A stretch of DNA of 64,000 bases from Blattamonas nauphoetae (Eukaryota; Preaxostyla; Oxymonadida), in contig JARBJD010000304.1 of NCBI GenBank assembly GCA_033064195.1, positions 1 to 64,000 on the forward strand, read 5' to 3'. A model generated the notes under the pieces. It was not told where the DNA came from and made no database searches. It saw only the letters and a program-made list of their open reading frames with translations. Positions 1 to 12,431 of this stretch are shown one piece after another. The position numbers and the translations under genes are program-made. Numbering within the stretch: position 1 is the first letter of the stretch; each line of letters starts with the position of its first letter.

Positions 1-77
1 CTCTCTTGCTTCTGTGTGAAGGCCAATGCAGGAACTGAGTAGCATTGTCGGACATCAACAGACACTTATAAATGAAC

Positions 78-557
78 TCATTCAAAATATAATTCCCTGA
101 TCGAAACAATGACTAGTAAAATGACTCCGTCATCATAGAAATGCGAAGCATTAATACTCCAACATGAGATCAGCCAGAATTCATAGTACTCTTTGATTAT
201 TTTTCCATTGATTGTCTCCGTTGTTTCCATCTCAATTGAATCACCAGAACTGTCTTTGAACCAGATCTTCACCATTGATTGTCGAGTACTTAATTCCCTT
301 CTTTCGTTTCGCAATCTGTTCGTTACAGAAAGCAACAAACGAGTCATTGAATGCATCAGTCTGGATCCAATCACCGTGGTTGTGATGTGCTGAGGAATGT
401 CTTTTGAAATGATAGTTGAGTTACCATTAATCTCTTCCCTCACATGGATGAGTTTGCAGTCAAGAAAGTGAACATATTTTTGGTTTCGAGAATTGGTACA
501 ATCCAGGAGGTAGTTGAGCAGTGTGAGAATTCTGAATTGAGAATATCGCTTCACCAT
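78..557 (-). other. Polinton gene of unknown function, 159 codons
   Basis: Open reading frame at the left edge of the element, preceded at 570-579 by the AAAATAAAA box that marks other gene starts here. The product has no feature I recognise. It is rich in serine, threonine and isoleucine, with a hydrophobic end. It is counted as part of the fossil element because of the box and the shared orientation. Confidence 0.4.
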
Positions 558-610
558 TTTGTTTTCTTCAAAAATAAAATATCATATTTGTTCTGTTCAA
601 TATCCTCTCT

Positions 611-2270
611 TCACTTCTTCTTATGCTTCCTGGAGTCGACGATCAATGACATATCGCACTCGTGGTTGTCCATTCTCAATCCAGAACAACCAGTATGTAG
701 CCTGATGCAATGCAAAATGGGTGGAGGAGGACCTTCTGGAGTTGAGGTGAAATATGGATCGAGTTCTCCCTGATTGATTGGTGATCCTCTGTAGACAATA
801 TTCACTGATTCTGCTGTTGAGATACCTTCTTCACCACCAGCGATTTCACTTCGATCTGTTGGAACCATGAATGTGAATGAAGTTGCATCCGTAACTGGTT
901 TGTTCTCTTGATATCCTCCTCTATAGTCAAACACTCGAGTTGAACAAATGGAATTCTCAAACTCTTCTGTTGCGGAACAGCCAGTAGATCACCATTCACC
1001 ATCATCATTTGATAGAACTCTGGTGAGATGGTTGACATCGGAAAATTGGGAAAGTTGCTTCCAAGCATTTCGAACAGACCAACATAGTGAGGATTTCTGA
1101 AGACTGTGCACTCATTAGGTCTTTCAGGAATAAGCACATCAGATTCATGAGATTGTTGAGTTTGATACTGATGTTTGATCTCCCCATCGCTGTTGCTTTT
1201 GATTGAAATGATTGTGTGTCAATTCTTTCTGCTTTCAGAACATAAAGTCTTCGAATATGTGTTGAAGAGTGATTGTTTTGTTGCATCAGTGATTTGATAT
1301 CCGTAACAAATTGTTGAGACTTTATCAACTGATGAAGAAAGAACAGTGCAAGTGTATTCAACGGCGACAACCTCTGCGACTCTACTGGCATTTGGAGTAA
1401 AACTCCATTTGGTAGCTTTCGAGTACAGGATTTTCTATCTGTGTAAATTCTTGCGTTACGGGGAAAAGTCACCCTCAGACATCAAGAACATGTTGGATTG
1501 ATCCGAAAGAGTAGTTAAGTCTTTATCTGGATACAATTCACGACCACCTTCGGAAGATTTTCGAATGACAGTTGAAGTTCGAATGGGACAATACACAAGT
1601 GAATCAGTTGTCAAATGAAATCTCAAACGTAAATTACCAAAGATTGAATTCGGATACTGATCAGAATGTGCTCAATGGTAAGGATTACAAATGGAATAAC
1701 CAACGGGTGTCGCAGTGAATTCTTTTTTACTTCTGTTGACTGGGACATAATAGAATCCACACACACTCTGATCCATTCTCTGAACATTTTCCCACAGACT
1801 GTAACAATGCTTCATGTTGTTTTTCTCTTCATACGACTTCGAAGTGTGATACAGGAAATGATTCCGTGAACATGATTGTTCTGAGTGAATTGTCAATAAT
1901 GTTTCCATGACTGTCAACGAGTCTCATATCTCGAATTGCATCTGAGGGATGATTTGTATCCGACAGAACATTCCGGATAGTCCGACGTAATCTCCGTTTC
2001 ACCAATCTGAAATGAATACGGAAAGGTCATCGTGAGATCGATACGCAAATGACTCTTCGCAAACTCAGTCACATCATGACCATCATGGCTCAATGGAACT
2101 TCAATCTCGTCTCCAATTCTGCATGGCATGGGAGGATTTGTTGGATGCACTTCTTGGATGGAGTAGATGTGAGGTTCTGAATCCCACTGTTTTGGCAAGT
2201 ATGATTGCACTTCAATTTGCTCAATTAATGTCGATGTTGGTTTGGATTGATTTGATCTGATACTTCTCAT
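611..2270 (-). pseudogene. capsid-like gene remnant 1 (Polinton)
   Basis: A run of coding sequence from a start at 2270, with the AT-rich gene-start box at 2276-2287. It looks like a member of a pair with the gene downstream: both end in a segment with an I.QG.LD.Y pattern followed by a proline-rich stretch. The N-terminal part has beta-strand-rich text (IEVPLS, then LRIDLTM) of the kind that opens jelly-roll capsid proteins. The capsid assignment rests on position, length of about 550 codons and strand pattern, not on a database hit. The gene is broken. Confidence 0.4.
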
Positions 2271-2344
2271 TTATAGAAAAATAAAATACAATATCAATAT
2301 TTTCTTTTACTGTTTTGTCTCGCCAGAGCGAACAGTGAGAGTCT

Positions 2345-4201
2345 CTACATGATTCCCAAATCTTTGTGCAACGCTTTCAGTGTGTGATTTGGATAGTACT
2401 CGACTCTGGGTTCACCATTACTGTATCGTAAGACCCACCATGTGGTTGCAGTTGTCGCTAGAATCGGTGCTGGAGGATGAGTAAATGTTGTCATATCACC
2501 TCCACTTTGACTTGGGTTGTAAACATTGTAGTATGTGTCAAGATTACCCTGATAGATTGGATGTGATCTCAAAGTGACCGCAGTGTTTCCTTTTGAACTG
2601 ATGGAATCATTGCAGTTCGTTGGACATCCACTACGTTGAGTTGGGAAGCACAGAAGGAAGTCAGTATTGTCATGAACTGGGACGAACTCATTGTCATTGT
2701 TTCATTTGGATATGTTCCGTCACCAGTGAGTTTCTCTTCAACGAGAGAATCCGTCAGTGATCGCTCAAATCATCAGGAACAGCTAGGTACGAATCGAGAT
2801 TGAGAGTCGATAATGCGAACTGATAGAAGCGAGCTCAATAGTTGTCGTTGGTTGTTCTGGATAATACCTGTTTTGTAAAGTCCTTGGATGTTCTTCTGCA
2901 TTGGATTGTGGAAGCAAGTGACTTCATTGTCGTAATGACGGAAGAGAAGCATCCTATCCTTTGCATTCACCACAACCATTTGCTGAGTACAATCAATTCC
3001 TGTTGCCGTTGGCGTCTTCTGAAATGGATAGAATGAGATCTTCTCAGCTGGAATTGTTCCAGGACGATTCGTGTACATCTGCTTCAGATTCTCTTTCGCA
3101 CCATCTTTCATTTTGTATCCAGCACTCATGCAATACACATCATCAATCCGATAAGTTTGTGACCATTCAATGAGATGTACTGATCGACAAATTCAGGTTC
3201 TGTTGTCACGACATTGGCTGTTGAACAAACAATGTCTTTTGTAACTGATTGGTTGGAAAATGATTGACCAATTTGAACGAAGTTCTTTGTGCATGAGGTT
3301 ACGAGATTGTTAGGAAATATGGACGATGTTGAATACAATTGAGAATTTCTGCTTTAATAGTTGGTGCTGCTGCTGTTCCAGTTACGAGTGATGATAGTGT
3401 ATCTTTCAAAGTGAGTTCAGGATTTACAGAACAACAAACAAACGCATCTTCATTCATGTGCACACTCAATTTCAAATCGCCAAAGAGACATTTTGGATAG
3501 TCAGTCATCCCTGAGAAAATGAGAAGATCTTCAAGATTAATCGACACACGAATTGGCACATCAATTGTGTCTTGAAACACTCCTGTTCCAGACGTCGTTG
3601 TAAAATCCGAAGTGGAATATAAACACCAGCAACTGATTCATCATGATTCCAAGCATTCTGCCAAGGTGTGTGACAATGTTTTCGATTCTCAATTGACTCT
3701 TGGTTTGATCATGTTGTAGATGTGATTCCATTGAGACATCATTGTTTGTTGTGCTGATGATTCTCTGATTGTTGTGAAGAACAGTAAGGTCACGAAAGAT
3801 TGATGCAGAATGCTTGAGTCCAACGAAGATGAAGATTCTCTCATTCATGTACGATCCAACCTTACCAGCTGTAGTTTGCCAATTATTGAGTCTCTCAATG
3901 TCGCCGTCATAGTGAACGTAATGAAAGAATCATCGATTTGACAAATGTCTTGATTACCAGTCAATGGAATGATTATCTCTTGTCCTGTGTAGAAGCGTGC
4001 ATTCTCTGATGGTTTCAATTCTTGGATGGAAGTACTGTGTGCTCCATCATTCAAGAAGGGAATTGATGTGATGTTCGGACATTAGTTGTTGTTGTATGAC
4101 CAATGTCATCTCGAGTGTACTTGATCCTTCCAGTTGTATTTCCAGTCAATGATGATGCTCCAGTTCTTTTTGTTTGTCAGATGTGTTATATGCGAGTTCA
4201 T
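2345..4201 (-). pseudogene. capsid-like gene remnant 2 (Polinton)
   Basis: Second gene of the pair, about 600 codons of minus-strand coding text ending 75 bp from the start of remnant 1, with a gene-start box at 4208-4218. Near the N terminus it reads EIIIPLTG followed by a short polar loop and FITFTMTATL, which fits the first strands of a jelly-roll capsid subunit. It shares the C-terminal pattern with remnant 1, suggesting a duplication or a major/minor capsid pair. It is broken in several places. Confidence 0.45.
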
Positions 4202-4205
4202 TTTA

Positions 4206-4520
4206 TCAAAATAAAAAACTGTATTGCTTATTTCTTTTCAGTTTCTTCTTCTTTGGTTTCGGCTTCAGCTTTTCTTCTAGTCTCAGTATTTCTCCTCTGA
4301 GTTTGTTCGCAACTGATGTGTTTCCTTCATTCATTGCTTGCTCATATTGTGCCATCTTTTCTGCATGGATTTGCTGATCCGATTTCACATCTGGAATCAT
4401 TTCAACACCTGTCTGTGCACCTTCGAAATCAGTGGTCCAACGAAGGGAATTGAGGATTCGAAATGGAGCTCCAACTCTGAGTATGTTTTTGCCAACTGCT
4501 GCTAATTTTGGATGAACCAA
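4206..4520 (-). CDS. small basic Polinton protein, 104 aa
   Basis: Open frame with a gene-start box at 4538-4549. The C-terminal third is strongly basic with lysine/proline runs (KPKPKKKKLKR), preceded by a charged, probably helical segment. Small basic proteins of this kind are common near capsid genes and may bind DNA or the inside of the capsid; that role is inference. I recognise no family. Confidence 0.5.
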   Translation of the reverse strand: MVHPKLAAVGKNILRVGAPFRILNSLRWTTDFEGAQTGVEMIPDVKSDQQIHAEKMAQYEQAMNEGNTSVANKLRGEILRLEEKLKPKPKKKKLKRNKQYSFLF

Positions 4521-4569
4521 CCTGGTGCCATTTTAGGAAAATAAAAATATTCGAATACTAGTGAATTAT

Positions 4570-4874
4570 TATCCTTTGAATTGAATTTTGGAATTTGACG
4601 AGAGTGGCATATCATCATTTGAGAATCGACCATTTCGTGGAGGTTCGTACTCAATCATCTGCGTTTTTGTTGACGATTGATCGCCTTATTTTGTTGATAA
4701 ACGTCCATCATTCCTCCTAATCCATTGAGTATTCCACCTGGTTTGTCAGAATTTACTGTTCGTTTGAGAGAGCAATCCACCACCGACTTGAAGCAATGTT
4801 GGAGCTAGAGGTTTGATGAATTGAAAGAATTGCTTGCCGATATTTTTGAGTTTGTTGAAACTTCCTGGAGCCAT
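4570..4874 (-). pseudogene. small Polinton protein remnant with hydrophobic segment
   Basis: Minus-strand coding text beginning at 4874, with the gene-start box at 4921-4930. The N-terminal part carries basic residues followed by a hydrophobic and glycine-rich stretch (LAPTLLQVGGGLL), reminiscent of small membrane-active virion proteins. That comparison is only by general character. The remnant does not read through as one frame. Confidence 0.35.
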
Positions 4875-4936
4875 TTATGCAATTTTGAGAAATTGTGTTG
4901 AAGACGAAGTCTATTTAAGTAAAATAAAAATACAAT

Positions 4937-5571
4937 TCATTTATAATTTTGGGGAATCGCTTTCGTCAGAGAAATGCCATATTTGAGAATTGTGTTGTAT
5001 GCTTCATTATAGGCAATACTCATGTCTTTTCCACCAACAAGGATCTTGAAAATGGTTCTAAACACTGGGAGTTTATTCAGACATAAGCACTTATCAGACA
5101 GATCATCCAGTTCGATCACCACATCATTGATTCCAGTGAGTTAGCAATCAGAGCACATAAATCACTTTGGTTTGTGATCAGTTTCTTCGAAGGTTCAATG
5201 AGGTTATTCAGTAGTTTCTTTTCACAAGCAAATGCATTCTTGTAGACGAGCAGGGCTGATCTTTGAATGCTGATATTTGATGTATATTCTCTTAGTGGTA
5301 TATGAACGACTTTGAATTGGAGCTGATGGATAAGTCTCCAGTGGTGGATCGTAAGCCACGTTCATTAGTGACCACAGGCTCAGAGCATACTCTTTCTCTC
5401 CCAAAGGAGGGTTCGAAGCCTCTAGCGGACCATCTCCATTTTCGATCCTCTATTCTCTACACCAGCTTTGCTCCTATCCTCGATGATGACATTGTTGGTG
5501 ATTGATGTTGGTACTGAAGAAGAACTTGTGTGTTTTGTAAATTGACAACTTAGAATTGGTTGCATCACTTT
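4937..5571 (-). pseudogene. Polinton gene remnant, unknown function
   Basis: Minus-strand coding text between two small genes, with a clear gene-start box at 5577-5589. Only short open pieces remain (4937-5122 and 5222-5404). No motif is recognised. Its place in the block with the capsid-like genes suggests a structural or accessory role, which is inference. Confidence 0.35.
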
Positions 5572-5679
5572 CTATAAAAATAAAAATATATATTAATGTT
5601 TTAAATTCACATTTCTGCTCGATCTATAGCTCCCATTCCAGAACTGTCCAACTGTGCAAATCGATAATATCCAGGCATA

Positions 5680-6575
5680 TCAGATTGGGTATCCACTGAT
5701 ATCATCATCTGTGACTGTTTTGAATGCTTTGGCTTTCAGTTTATTAACTTCTGTTGATATGTGAGTTGAATAGCGAGTACAGTATTCCGATAAATACGTT
5801 GTATCTTGAGTGATCATTTGGAGAAACACTGGATAAATCTGATCTTTGAAGGCTTTCTTTTGTTTCATACTGGGATTGTAGTCCTGAACATGATCATGAA
5901 GCCATTGATCCCACATCAGTGATGCAATCTGTGATTGAATTGAATTGAACACCATATTGTCTAACACATTCTTGCTGGGATCGGCTGGATTGCTTCGATT
6001 TGCACGAGTTATTCCCAATGTGTCTGTCATGTGTTCACCAACAGCTCTTCATTATTGCATATGGTTGTTGAGATCGTTTGGTCTTCATCTCTTCATAGCT
6101 GATGTCTCGATAATTGGTTGGCAAATCGTATGTTCCACTCTTGGGAAATTCCTATGCACCGCTTTTATTTTTCCTTCCATTCTCTTGATTAAACGATGTA
6201 TAGGATTCTGTCTTCGCATATCTGGTGTTGGATTCATTGCATAGTATGTCTCTTTGACTGGTCTACTGTTGTATGGAGTTAGCATGGCACCATTGACTGC
6301 AATCAGATCTCAGTATCATTATCGTAGACCATCACATCAGGAACTTGTCCATATTGTTCTACTTTGCAGTCAATTTCGTCCAGTTCTCGCAATATACTCA
6401 CGAGCTGATGGAAGACTACACAGAGCATCATTGCGTCTGGTTTGAATATCATCGTCGGCAAGATTCGTTTCAATGCTGCTTGAGTCTCTGGTCGTATCTC
6501 ATTCTTGGTTTCTTCGCTTGTGCTTTTCTTTGTGGTTGAACGTACACTATCTTTTGTGACATTGTGTGTTTTCAT
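5680..6575 (-). pseudogene. Polinton gene remnant, unknown function
   Basis: Coding text starting next to the box at 6578-6587, which lies between this gene and the divergent ATPase gene. The text is charged and helical in character. One open part has a run of acidic and polar residues ending in DDDISGYP. I recognise no family. The gene is broken into a few pieces. Confidence 0.4.
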
Positions 6576-6617
6576 ACAAAATAAAAACCAAAAGTATATT
6601 TTAATTAGAGTTAAATC

Positions 6618-7455
6618 ACAAATGAACAAATCGAATATGGCTAAACCAGAGGTTTCGCGTAGAGGTGGAACCCTTGTCTCTAACAGCATATGTGAATGCA
6701 AAATTGAGTGAAGCATCAAATAGGAATGTTTCTCATGAAGTGCAATCACAAATACATCCAGACTTGAATTTCAATCGCAATAGTGTGAATGTCCTCGTTG
6801 GTAACGGGAAGTGGAAAAACATTCAATGCTCTTCGAGAGATTGCCAAAAACTCCAAGAATGTTCAAGTTATGAATGAACTCTTTCCTTGTTTGTCTTCGT
6901 CACTGATAAGAACATTGATCCAACCTTCGATAAATTCAAACCAATACTGAACGTTCCTTATGTGAAAGTCAAATACGATGATGCACTTCCATTTCTGTTG
7001 GAACTCTCTGAATCAAAAGCTGCATATGAAGAGATCATTGACAATCAGTGGCAGAACAAAATCACTGATGAATGCAGGAGGATCTCTTTGACTCACTTTA
7101 CATCGATGATTTCTCGGTGAAGAATCTCCAAACAATTAGCCTCGCTTGATGACTGTCGTCAGATCCTTGGTGAACGTAGGCATCAAAAATAGAATGACAA
7201 TGATGGACTTGTTGCTGGAGAATCCGACAGCCGAAATTCACATTCTTTCTGACGATGCATGAGCTCTTCAGTTTGTCAGCAGATATGAAGTCAAACATTG
7301 ATTCGATGTGGATCTTTGGAGGATTCAACAAAGAACGAATCAGCAGAGTCTATCCTCAGTTGAACTCACCAATTGATATTCAGCACTTCTGGAATGTCTA
7401 TCAACGAAAACAGAATGTGAAGCAATCATTCTTCGATACAACACTGATGGAGTAG
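6618..7455 (+). pseudogene. packaging ATPase remnant (FtsK/HerA type, Polinton)
   Basis: The only plus-strand gene of the element, divergent from its neighbour. Near 6,800 there is a P-loop-like region, and the later part reads SADMKSNIDSMWIFGGFN, which matches the end of the ATPase core in Polinton and other double jelly-roll virus packaging ATPases. In the family this enzyme pumps DNA into the capsid. The copy is broken in several places and is a fossil. Confidence 0.6.
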
Positions 7456-7479
7456 CACTGAATGAGATCAACAAGAGGA

Positions 7480-7839
7480 CTAATCAGAAGGGTCTGTTAA
7501 TTCTTGGATAAGGTTCCCAATCGTCTCGTCAAAACTGAAGCCTCTCTGCTGAGTGTCTGTCAGCGTTCGAATTGATTCTTCAATGTCTGATAATCTTTGA
7601 TCAATCGATAGTGAATTAGGAGAAGTGGAAGCATCGACATATCGTTTCCTCAGTGCTATCTCACCTCTTATTTTTGTTATTCGATATCCATCAATTTGAA
7701 TCATCCTATTCAGTTTCTGTGTTGTGTACTCATTCAGTTCTTTTCTATTCTTCTCCAAGTATCTCTGAAAGTCGTGGATGTTTGTGAACTCCTTTTTGTT
7801 TCTGGATCCAAACGGTTCTAATATTTTCAGTGATGTCAT
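7480..7839 (-). CDS. coiled-coil Polinton protein, 119 aa
   Basis: A whole-looking frame with a gene-start box at 7847-7855. The product is charged and strongly helical, with heptad-like leucine/isoleucine spacing (RLSDIEESIRTLTDTQQ). It begins with a short segment ending in FGSRNKKEF. No family is recognised. It lies between the ATPase and the integrase, a position often taken by element-specific proteins of unknown role. Confidence 0.5.
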   Translation of the reverse strand: MTSLKILEPFGSRNKKEFTNIHDFQRYLEKNRKELNEYTTQKLNRMIQIDGYRITKIRGEIALRKRYVDASTSPNSLSIDQRLSDIEESIRTLTDTQQRGFSFDETIGNLIQELTDPSD

Positions 7840-8346
7840 TTCAATGAAATAAAAATATCTGAAACATTATTGAAGTTACGCCAAATTAAAGTCAGCCATG
7901 AATTCTGGAGTTAAGTCGTCAATTGACTCAGCATGAAACTTCGTGTGTTGGATCGGAACGTAGACAACTTTTGAGAGACATGTGAGACCATTCAGTAGAG
8001 TAGCTACGACATTACCGTGTTTGTATTCAATGAATTTCCCACGAATTGAAACTGTCTACGCTTCTTCTGAAACTTAGCAACAGTCTTGTCAAATCAAGGT
8101 GGATCAACAGAATGTTTCCTGGTTTGTATTTCCATAGCATCTGTGCTGTCTGCTGTCTTTGGATGTTCTTCAATTGTTCTTCACAACTGGAGATATACAG
8201 TGCTTCGATTTCACGATTGTTTTGTGCCTGCTGTGGAGTGAACTTGTTCCAGTACGCTCGATGTGGAGTCATGTTGTAGTATTCCACCATCTGATTCATC
8301 AGTGAATGATTTGCCATCTGTGTTGCATTGTCAGACCTTTGATACA

Positions 8347-8356
8347 TGAGATCGAT
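8347..8356. repeat. left copy of 10-bp direct repeat flanking an insertion
   Basis: TGAGATCGAT, repeated at 11,554-11,563. The two copies bracket the foreign 3.2-kb segment in the integrase gene and look like a target-site duplication. Confidence 0.55.
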
Positions 8357-9024
8357 CAAGCAGAAACTGAGATCGATCGATCTCAGTTCAGTTTTGGGTC
8401 TGAGATCAATGACTTAATTAGGCGTATCTATATTTGTCTCATTGTTGTGTCAATTGGTCAAAATAAGAATCTTGAAAAAGCGAAATGGTTGTAGTGTGAT
8501 AGAATGAACACTGAACAGAGGGTAAAACGTCTTCTCTCCTATTCGCACTCTTCTCGAAGTTGCTTTCGATGCATAATCATTCAGTCCATCCGATCGCCAC
8601 GTGTTGCTCATTCCACCTCTCGCTGTCCATCCATCAGACGGAGAGCGTCGATTCAGGAAGAAGACGGGAACAGCGTACAGTCGATGCAACCACAGAATCA
8701 AGAGTGAGTGGGGGTGTATGTTTGGTTCTGAGACATCCTTCTCTCGACATCCTCTGCCCTTCTCTCCGCTTCCTGATGTGATTTTCGTGATGTCGTGAGT
8801 GAGGTCCAGCTCTGAGTGGAGGACAGCAGATGTCTGAACTTCAATTGTCGACAGGCGCGTACCAAGATGCTTGTCCGCCTCGTTCACGCTTCTGCACGGA
8901 AATCAGCCTCGCCACCACATCCATCCTTCTCTGTTCCACTCACAACCACAGTCTCTCTCGTCGAGATGCGTTCAGGTAGAAGGAGAGTGGACAGCTCCCA
9001 TCACGAAGATTCGAACGGCATCGG

Positions 9025-9492
9025 ATGCTCCGTTCTTCACGTTCGAAAAGTCAACTTTCTTCAGTCGGAAGAATCAGCTCCTTCGATCTGCACAACCCCA
9101 TCAACAGATCCATCCCATTCAGATTCGAATTCCACTCTTCCATTTCAATCTCATTTGGTCCGTCGCTGGAGTTGGAGGCAGATGGGGAGAGAGGAAGAAC
9201 AGACGAGAGGGACAGTGAGTTGAGATTGATCGGTGGCAGTGAACGAAGATGGCGAGATGACGAGTGTTCAGCTGAGCAAGAGAGAGTGGGCGAGACAAGG
9301 CCACGTTCCAGCACACGGGGAACGTTCGATAGCTCAACGTCCTTCCAGCGCGAGTCTGAGAAGAAGCGATCGTTCTTCCGACAGTTGGATCAAATGAGAA
9401 TGGAAGGCGTAACTGGATCGGGTGTCAGTGCTCCAAAGATTGTGAAGCAGACAAGCTTTGTTGAACGGGCTTGGCAGGGTGTCAGTTTTTGA
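9025..9492 (+). other. coding-like fragment in the 3.2-kb insertion
   Basis: 155-codon open frame, rich in serine, arginine and glutamate, with a stretch EKKRSFFRQLDQ. It reads like a fragment of a host regulatory or cytoskeletal protein but matches no family I can name. A competing minus-strand frame (9390-9674) overlaps it, so even the coding strand is uncertain. Confidence 0.25.
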
Positions 9493-9842
9493 GAGTGGGA
9501 TGGTGGGCTAGGTGTGAGCATCGACGTTGGAGTGGGAACGGGCGGCGATCCAAAGGCGAGGAAGACGCTTGGGCATCGTTTCTCCTTTCTCCTTCCCTCC
9601 TTCCGCAATGGAGTCGTCTCAGTGATGAATGCAGTCACCCCAATGTCGATCTCTTGGGAAATCAATCGACTCACAGATTTCTGTTCGAGTTAGAATCTGT
9701 GACTTGTCAGTTCTTCTCATCCTTCGCATCTGTTTCCTCGTACATGAATCACCATTCTCAATCACCGAGCGTCAAACGACATCACAAAGGACATCATTAT
9801 CTGTGCATCGTTCTTGGACAATGTGGATCACCAGTGATTTGA

Positions 9843-11099
9843 GAACGGAAGTGATTCCTTCGACCTGAAAAGTGTGTCTCCCAAGCACGCCACAAACTCC
9901 TGTCTGATCATCCTCTCCGCGTCACGACACTCCATCATGAACAGATAGGCAGGTGTCCCCACAATGGATTTGAGAGGCGTATCGTTGTCGATCGAGACGT
10001 CAAATCGTTTTCTTGTTCCTCCACGCGAGATGTCTCTCTTCTTTTATTTTGATCAGAATTCCGTGGTTTGAATATGATTGTGAGTGCGATTCAGACTTGT
10101 GTTGGGAAGGAGAAAGGAGTGTGAAGTGCGTGTGAGAGTGGACGAGGCGAGGTGGAGTGAGAATCGAAATGTGAAGAGTCGATGGTTTGCGGCAGAGGAG
10201 AGCGGAGGTCGGTGAGAGAGTGGTGGGAGGATGGTGGGAGGGTGAGTCTGGGACAGCCAAGTGTTGTAGTGAGGTGGTGGTGTCAAGAGTGGAGAATGAT
10301 GTTTCTGTGTGCTCCAAATCGCTTCGATTGGTTCGTTCCAACCATCGCTCGTTCTCCATTTCCAACTTCACTCCAATCTCACGCTGTTCGACAGTACGTC
10401 TGTTCTTTCCCATTCAGCGTCGTTTTCGGGCAGGAATGCACAAGACCGCCACTCAATCGCCCGAAATTCAGATCGCTCATCCGGCTGGTCCTGTAAAAAT
10501 GAGTGTGAATTCAAAATGAAAGAGACAAATTGATGGCAAAACGATGAAAAGTCGAGAGAGACCGAATAGGGTTAATAGAAGACAAGAAGGTTCGCAACAC
10601 AAACTTGGATCAGCTCCTCCTCAAAATGTTCTGCTTGTCACTAAAACGAGTGTGGTTTGCACTCTCTCCGTCTTCTGAGATGTTTTCTTCGTCAATTTGT
10701 CCGAAATCACCACTTTTGGGACCATCCGTTTTGACAGTTCTTCGCTCATCTTCGACACCCGTCTTCGGCTCGGCATGTCATGGAGCGTCACTTGCTGGAC
10801 ATGTGGAGACAGATCCACTGCATCCCAAATGCTGCCTGAGGGTATGGTAGAGCAGAATCAGCAACGAAAGAGAGCGAGGACTGTTGGAAACGATAAATGA
10901 AATGTGCGATTGTTCAGAAAAGAGAGAGCACACAGTCAGTCAGGAGGGTCTGTAGAGACTGGTTCTTCAGTGTGAACACTTTCCGGACCTTGAACAGAAG
11001 CGACTCGGAGACAGAGTGGAGCGACAGATACGAGTCGTGGAAGAAGAGCTGAACACCAGATTCGGAAGGTCGAACACCAAATTGAGCCACTGCACACAA
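9843..11099 (-). pseudogene. host-like gene fragment with probable introns
   Basis: Minus-strand pieces that read like exons: 11,099-10,914 (VQLFFHDSYLSLHSV), 10,818-10,621 (a basic segment ending TLVLVTSRTF), and 10,008-9,850 (GTPAYLFMMECRDAERM). They are separated by stretches with GT near the start and pyrimidine-rich CAG at the end, for instance around 10,840-10,930. TLVLVTSRTF resembles the strand that opens many PH-like or myosin tail-homology domains, but this is weak. It is best read as a captured and degenerating fragment of a host gene. Confidence 0.3.
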
Positions 11100-11553
11100 G
11101 AGTCAGAGAGTGACATCAGTTAGGCCAGAATTTCGTTTCCAGACTTGAACGAAGGGAGAATTTGAAAGATAAGGAAATAAAATCAGAAAATGAAAAGAAA
11201 AGCGAAAAGTATGTTGGAAGTATAGAAAGGATACAATGAAAGAAATCTCGAAGACTAATAAACAATTGAACAACGAATGCAAACCTGCTGGATAAATCAT
11301 TCTAAGAGAGAAATAATCGTCAAGAAATGGTATAGGATCTATCGCGGTGGAATTAATAAGTTTTTTGATAAACAAGCGTGATTCATCCAGTTCTTCAATC
11401 GGATCAGGAAGAAGAATTATTGTGGGATGATTCATCTCGAGATTTCAATGAAAGTGCTTATAAACAAAATTCAACACGGATAGTGGGTCTTTTACTTCGT
11501 TTTCGAGTTTTATGAGGAATTTGAAGACTAGTTATTTTCTGAGATCAAAAAGC
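11100..11553. other. AT-rich right part of the 3.2-kb insertion
   Basis: About 450 bp between the captured gene piece and the right border. It is AT-rich with no coding frame I trust. The last 30 bases hold TGAGATC words that also occur near the left border. Confidence 0.4.
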
Positions 11554-11563
11554 TGAGATCGAT
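11554..11563. repeat. right copy of 10-bp direct repeat flanking an insertion
   Basis: TGAGATCGAT, identical to 8,347-8,356. Confidence 0.55.
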
Positions 11564-12431
11564 GAGATCAGTCTCAAAGGTCTGTGCATTGTCTTGGAAT
11601 CCATCTCTGATTGTTCTGATCACTCGATCGACAATTCTATTGTGATTTTGTGAACGGTGAGCTTGTGAAATATGTATTGACATTCTGATCCTTGAAAAAC
11701 TCTGATGCTTCTCCACTGGTCCATCCAGCTTCTCCATCACCACGAATGATGTTGACATGAACTCCACGATGATTAATCAGGTCATTGATTGCAGTCTTGA
11801 CTTTGCTCCATGATTTATCAGAACTGGAATGACAACCAGGTATTTGGTGTTGATGTTAATTGCGAAGAGGTATATCTGCAACACTGTTTTCGACGTTGGT
11901 GATTGAATGAAAACGAGATCAATTTCCCAGGATCCAAACTAGGGAGAAAAGTAAGGTCTGTCACAATTCTGTGGAACCTTTCTGTCTGAAGTCTTCTGTG
12001 GATCACCAGTAGTGACTTTGACATGAACTGCATCTTTGATCGAAATGGATACACTATTTTTTCCGTTGTTTTGGCATCGTTGGTGGATCAATTCTCATTC
12101 TGTCACTTCTTTTTCTCTCTGAATTTTCCTCGGATGTGCTACACTCCATCTGTGATCAAATTCTTCATACCAATCCTGAAATGATCTTCCTCCGAATGGG
12201 ATTTGTTTTGTGTGAGTCAGAATGAAGTCAAGATCTTCGTTCGCAATCTTTCTGTTTATTGAGGCTCGAACAAATGTGTCTCTGTTCATTTTATTTGCAT
12301 CCAGAATGTGTGAGGTAATAAAGTGTTCCATTTGCTTTTGATTATTCATGATGGAGTTCTCAGCTTTGATCTGTTCATCTTCTGAATCGTTTCTCTGTTG
12401 ATGATCAAACAATCCTTTCATTTGTGCCAAC

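Larger units (their letters stand above)
8357..11553. mobile_element. 3.2-kb insertion inside the Polinton integrase gene
   Basis: Foreign segment between two copies of TGAGATCGAT. Its base composition and codon-like text differ from the element around it and resemble host genes. Both borders are rich in the palindromic word TGAGATC/GATCTCA, but I see no clear terminal inverted repeat, so the superfamily is undecided. No transposase was recognised. It carries intron-bearing, host-like coding pieces on both strands, described separately. Similar words at 55,488-55,575 and 55,810-55,835 hint at a related element. Confidence 0.5.

Noticed and set aside
9390-9674. Minus-strand frame overlapping the coding-like piece at 9,025-9,492
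   Set aside because: No motif and biased composition; the two overlapping frames cannot both be real and neither can be confirmed.
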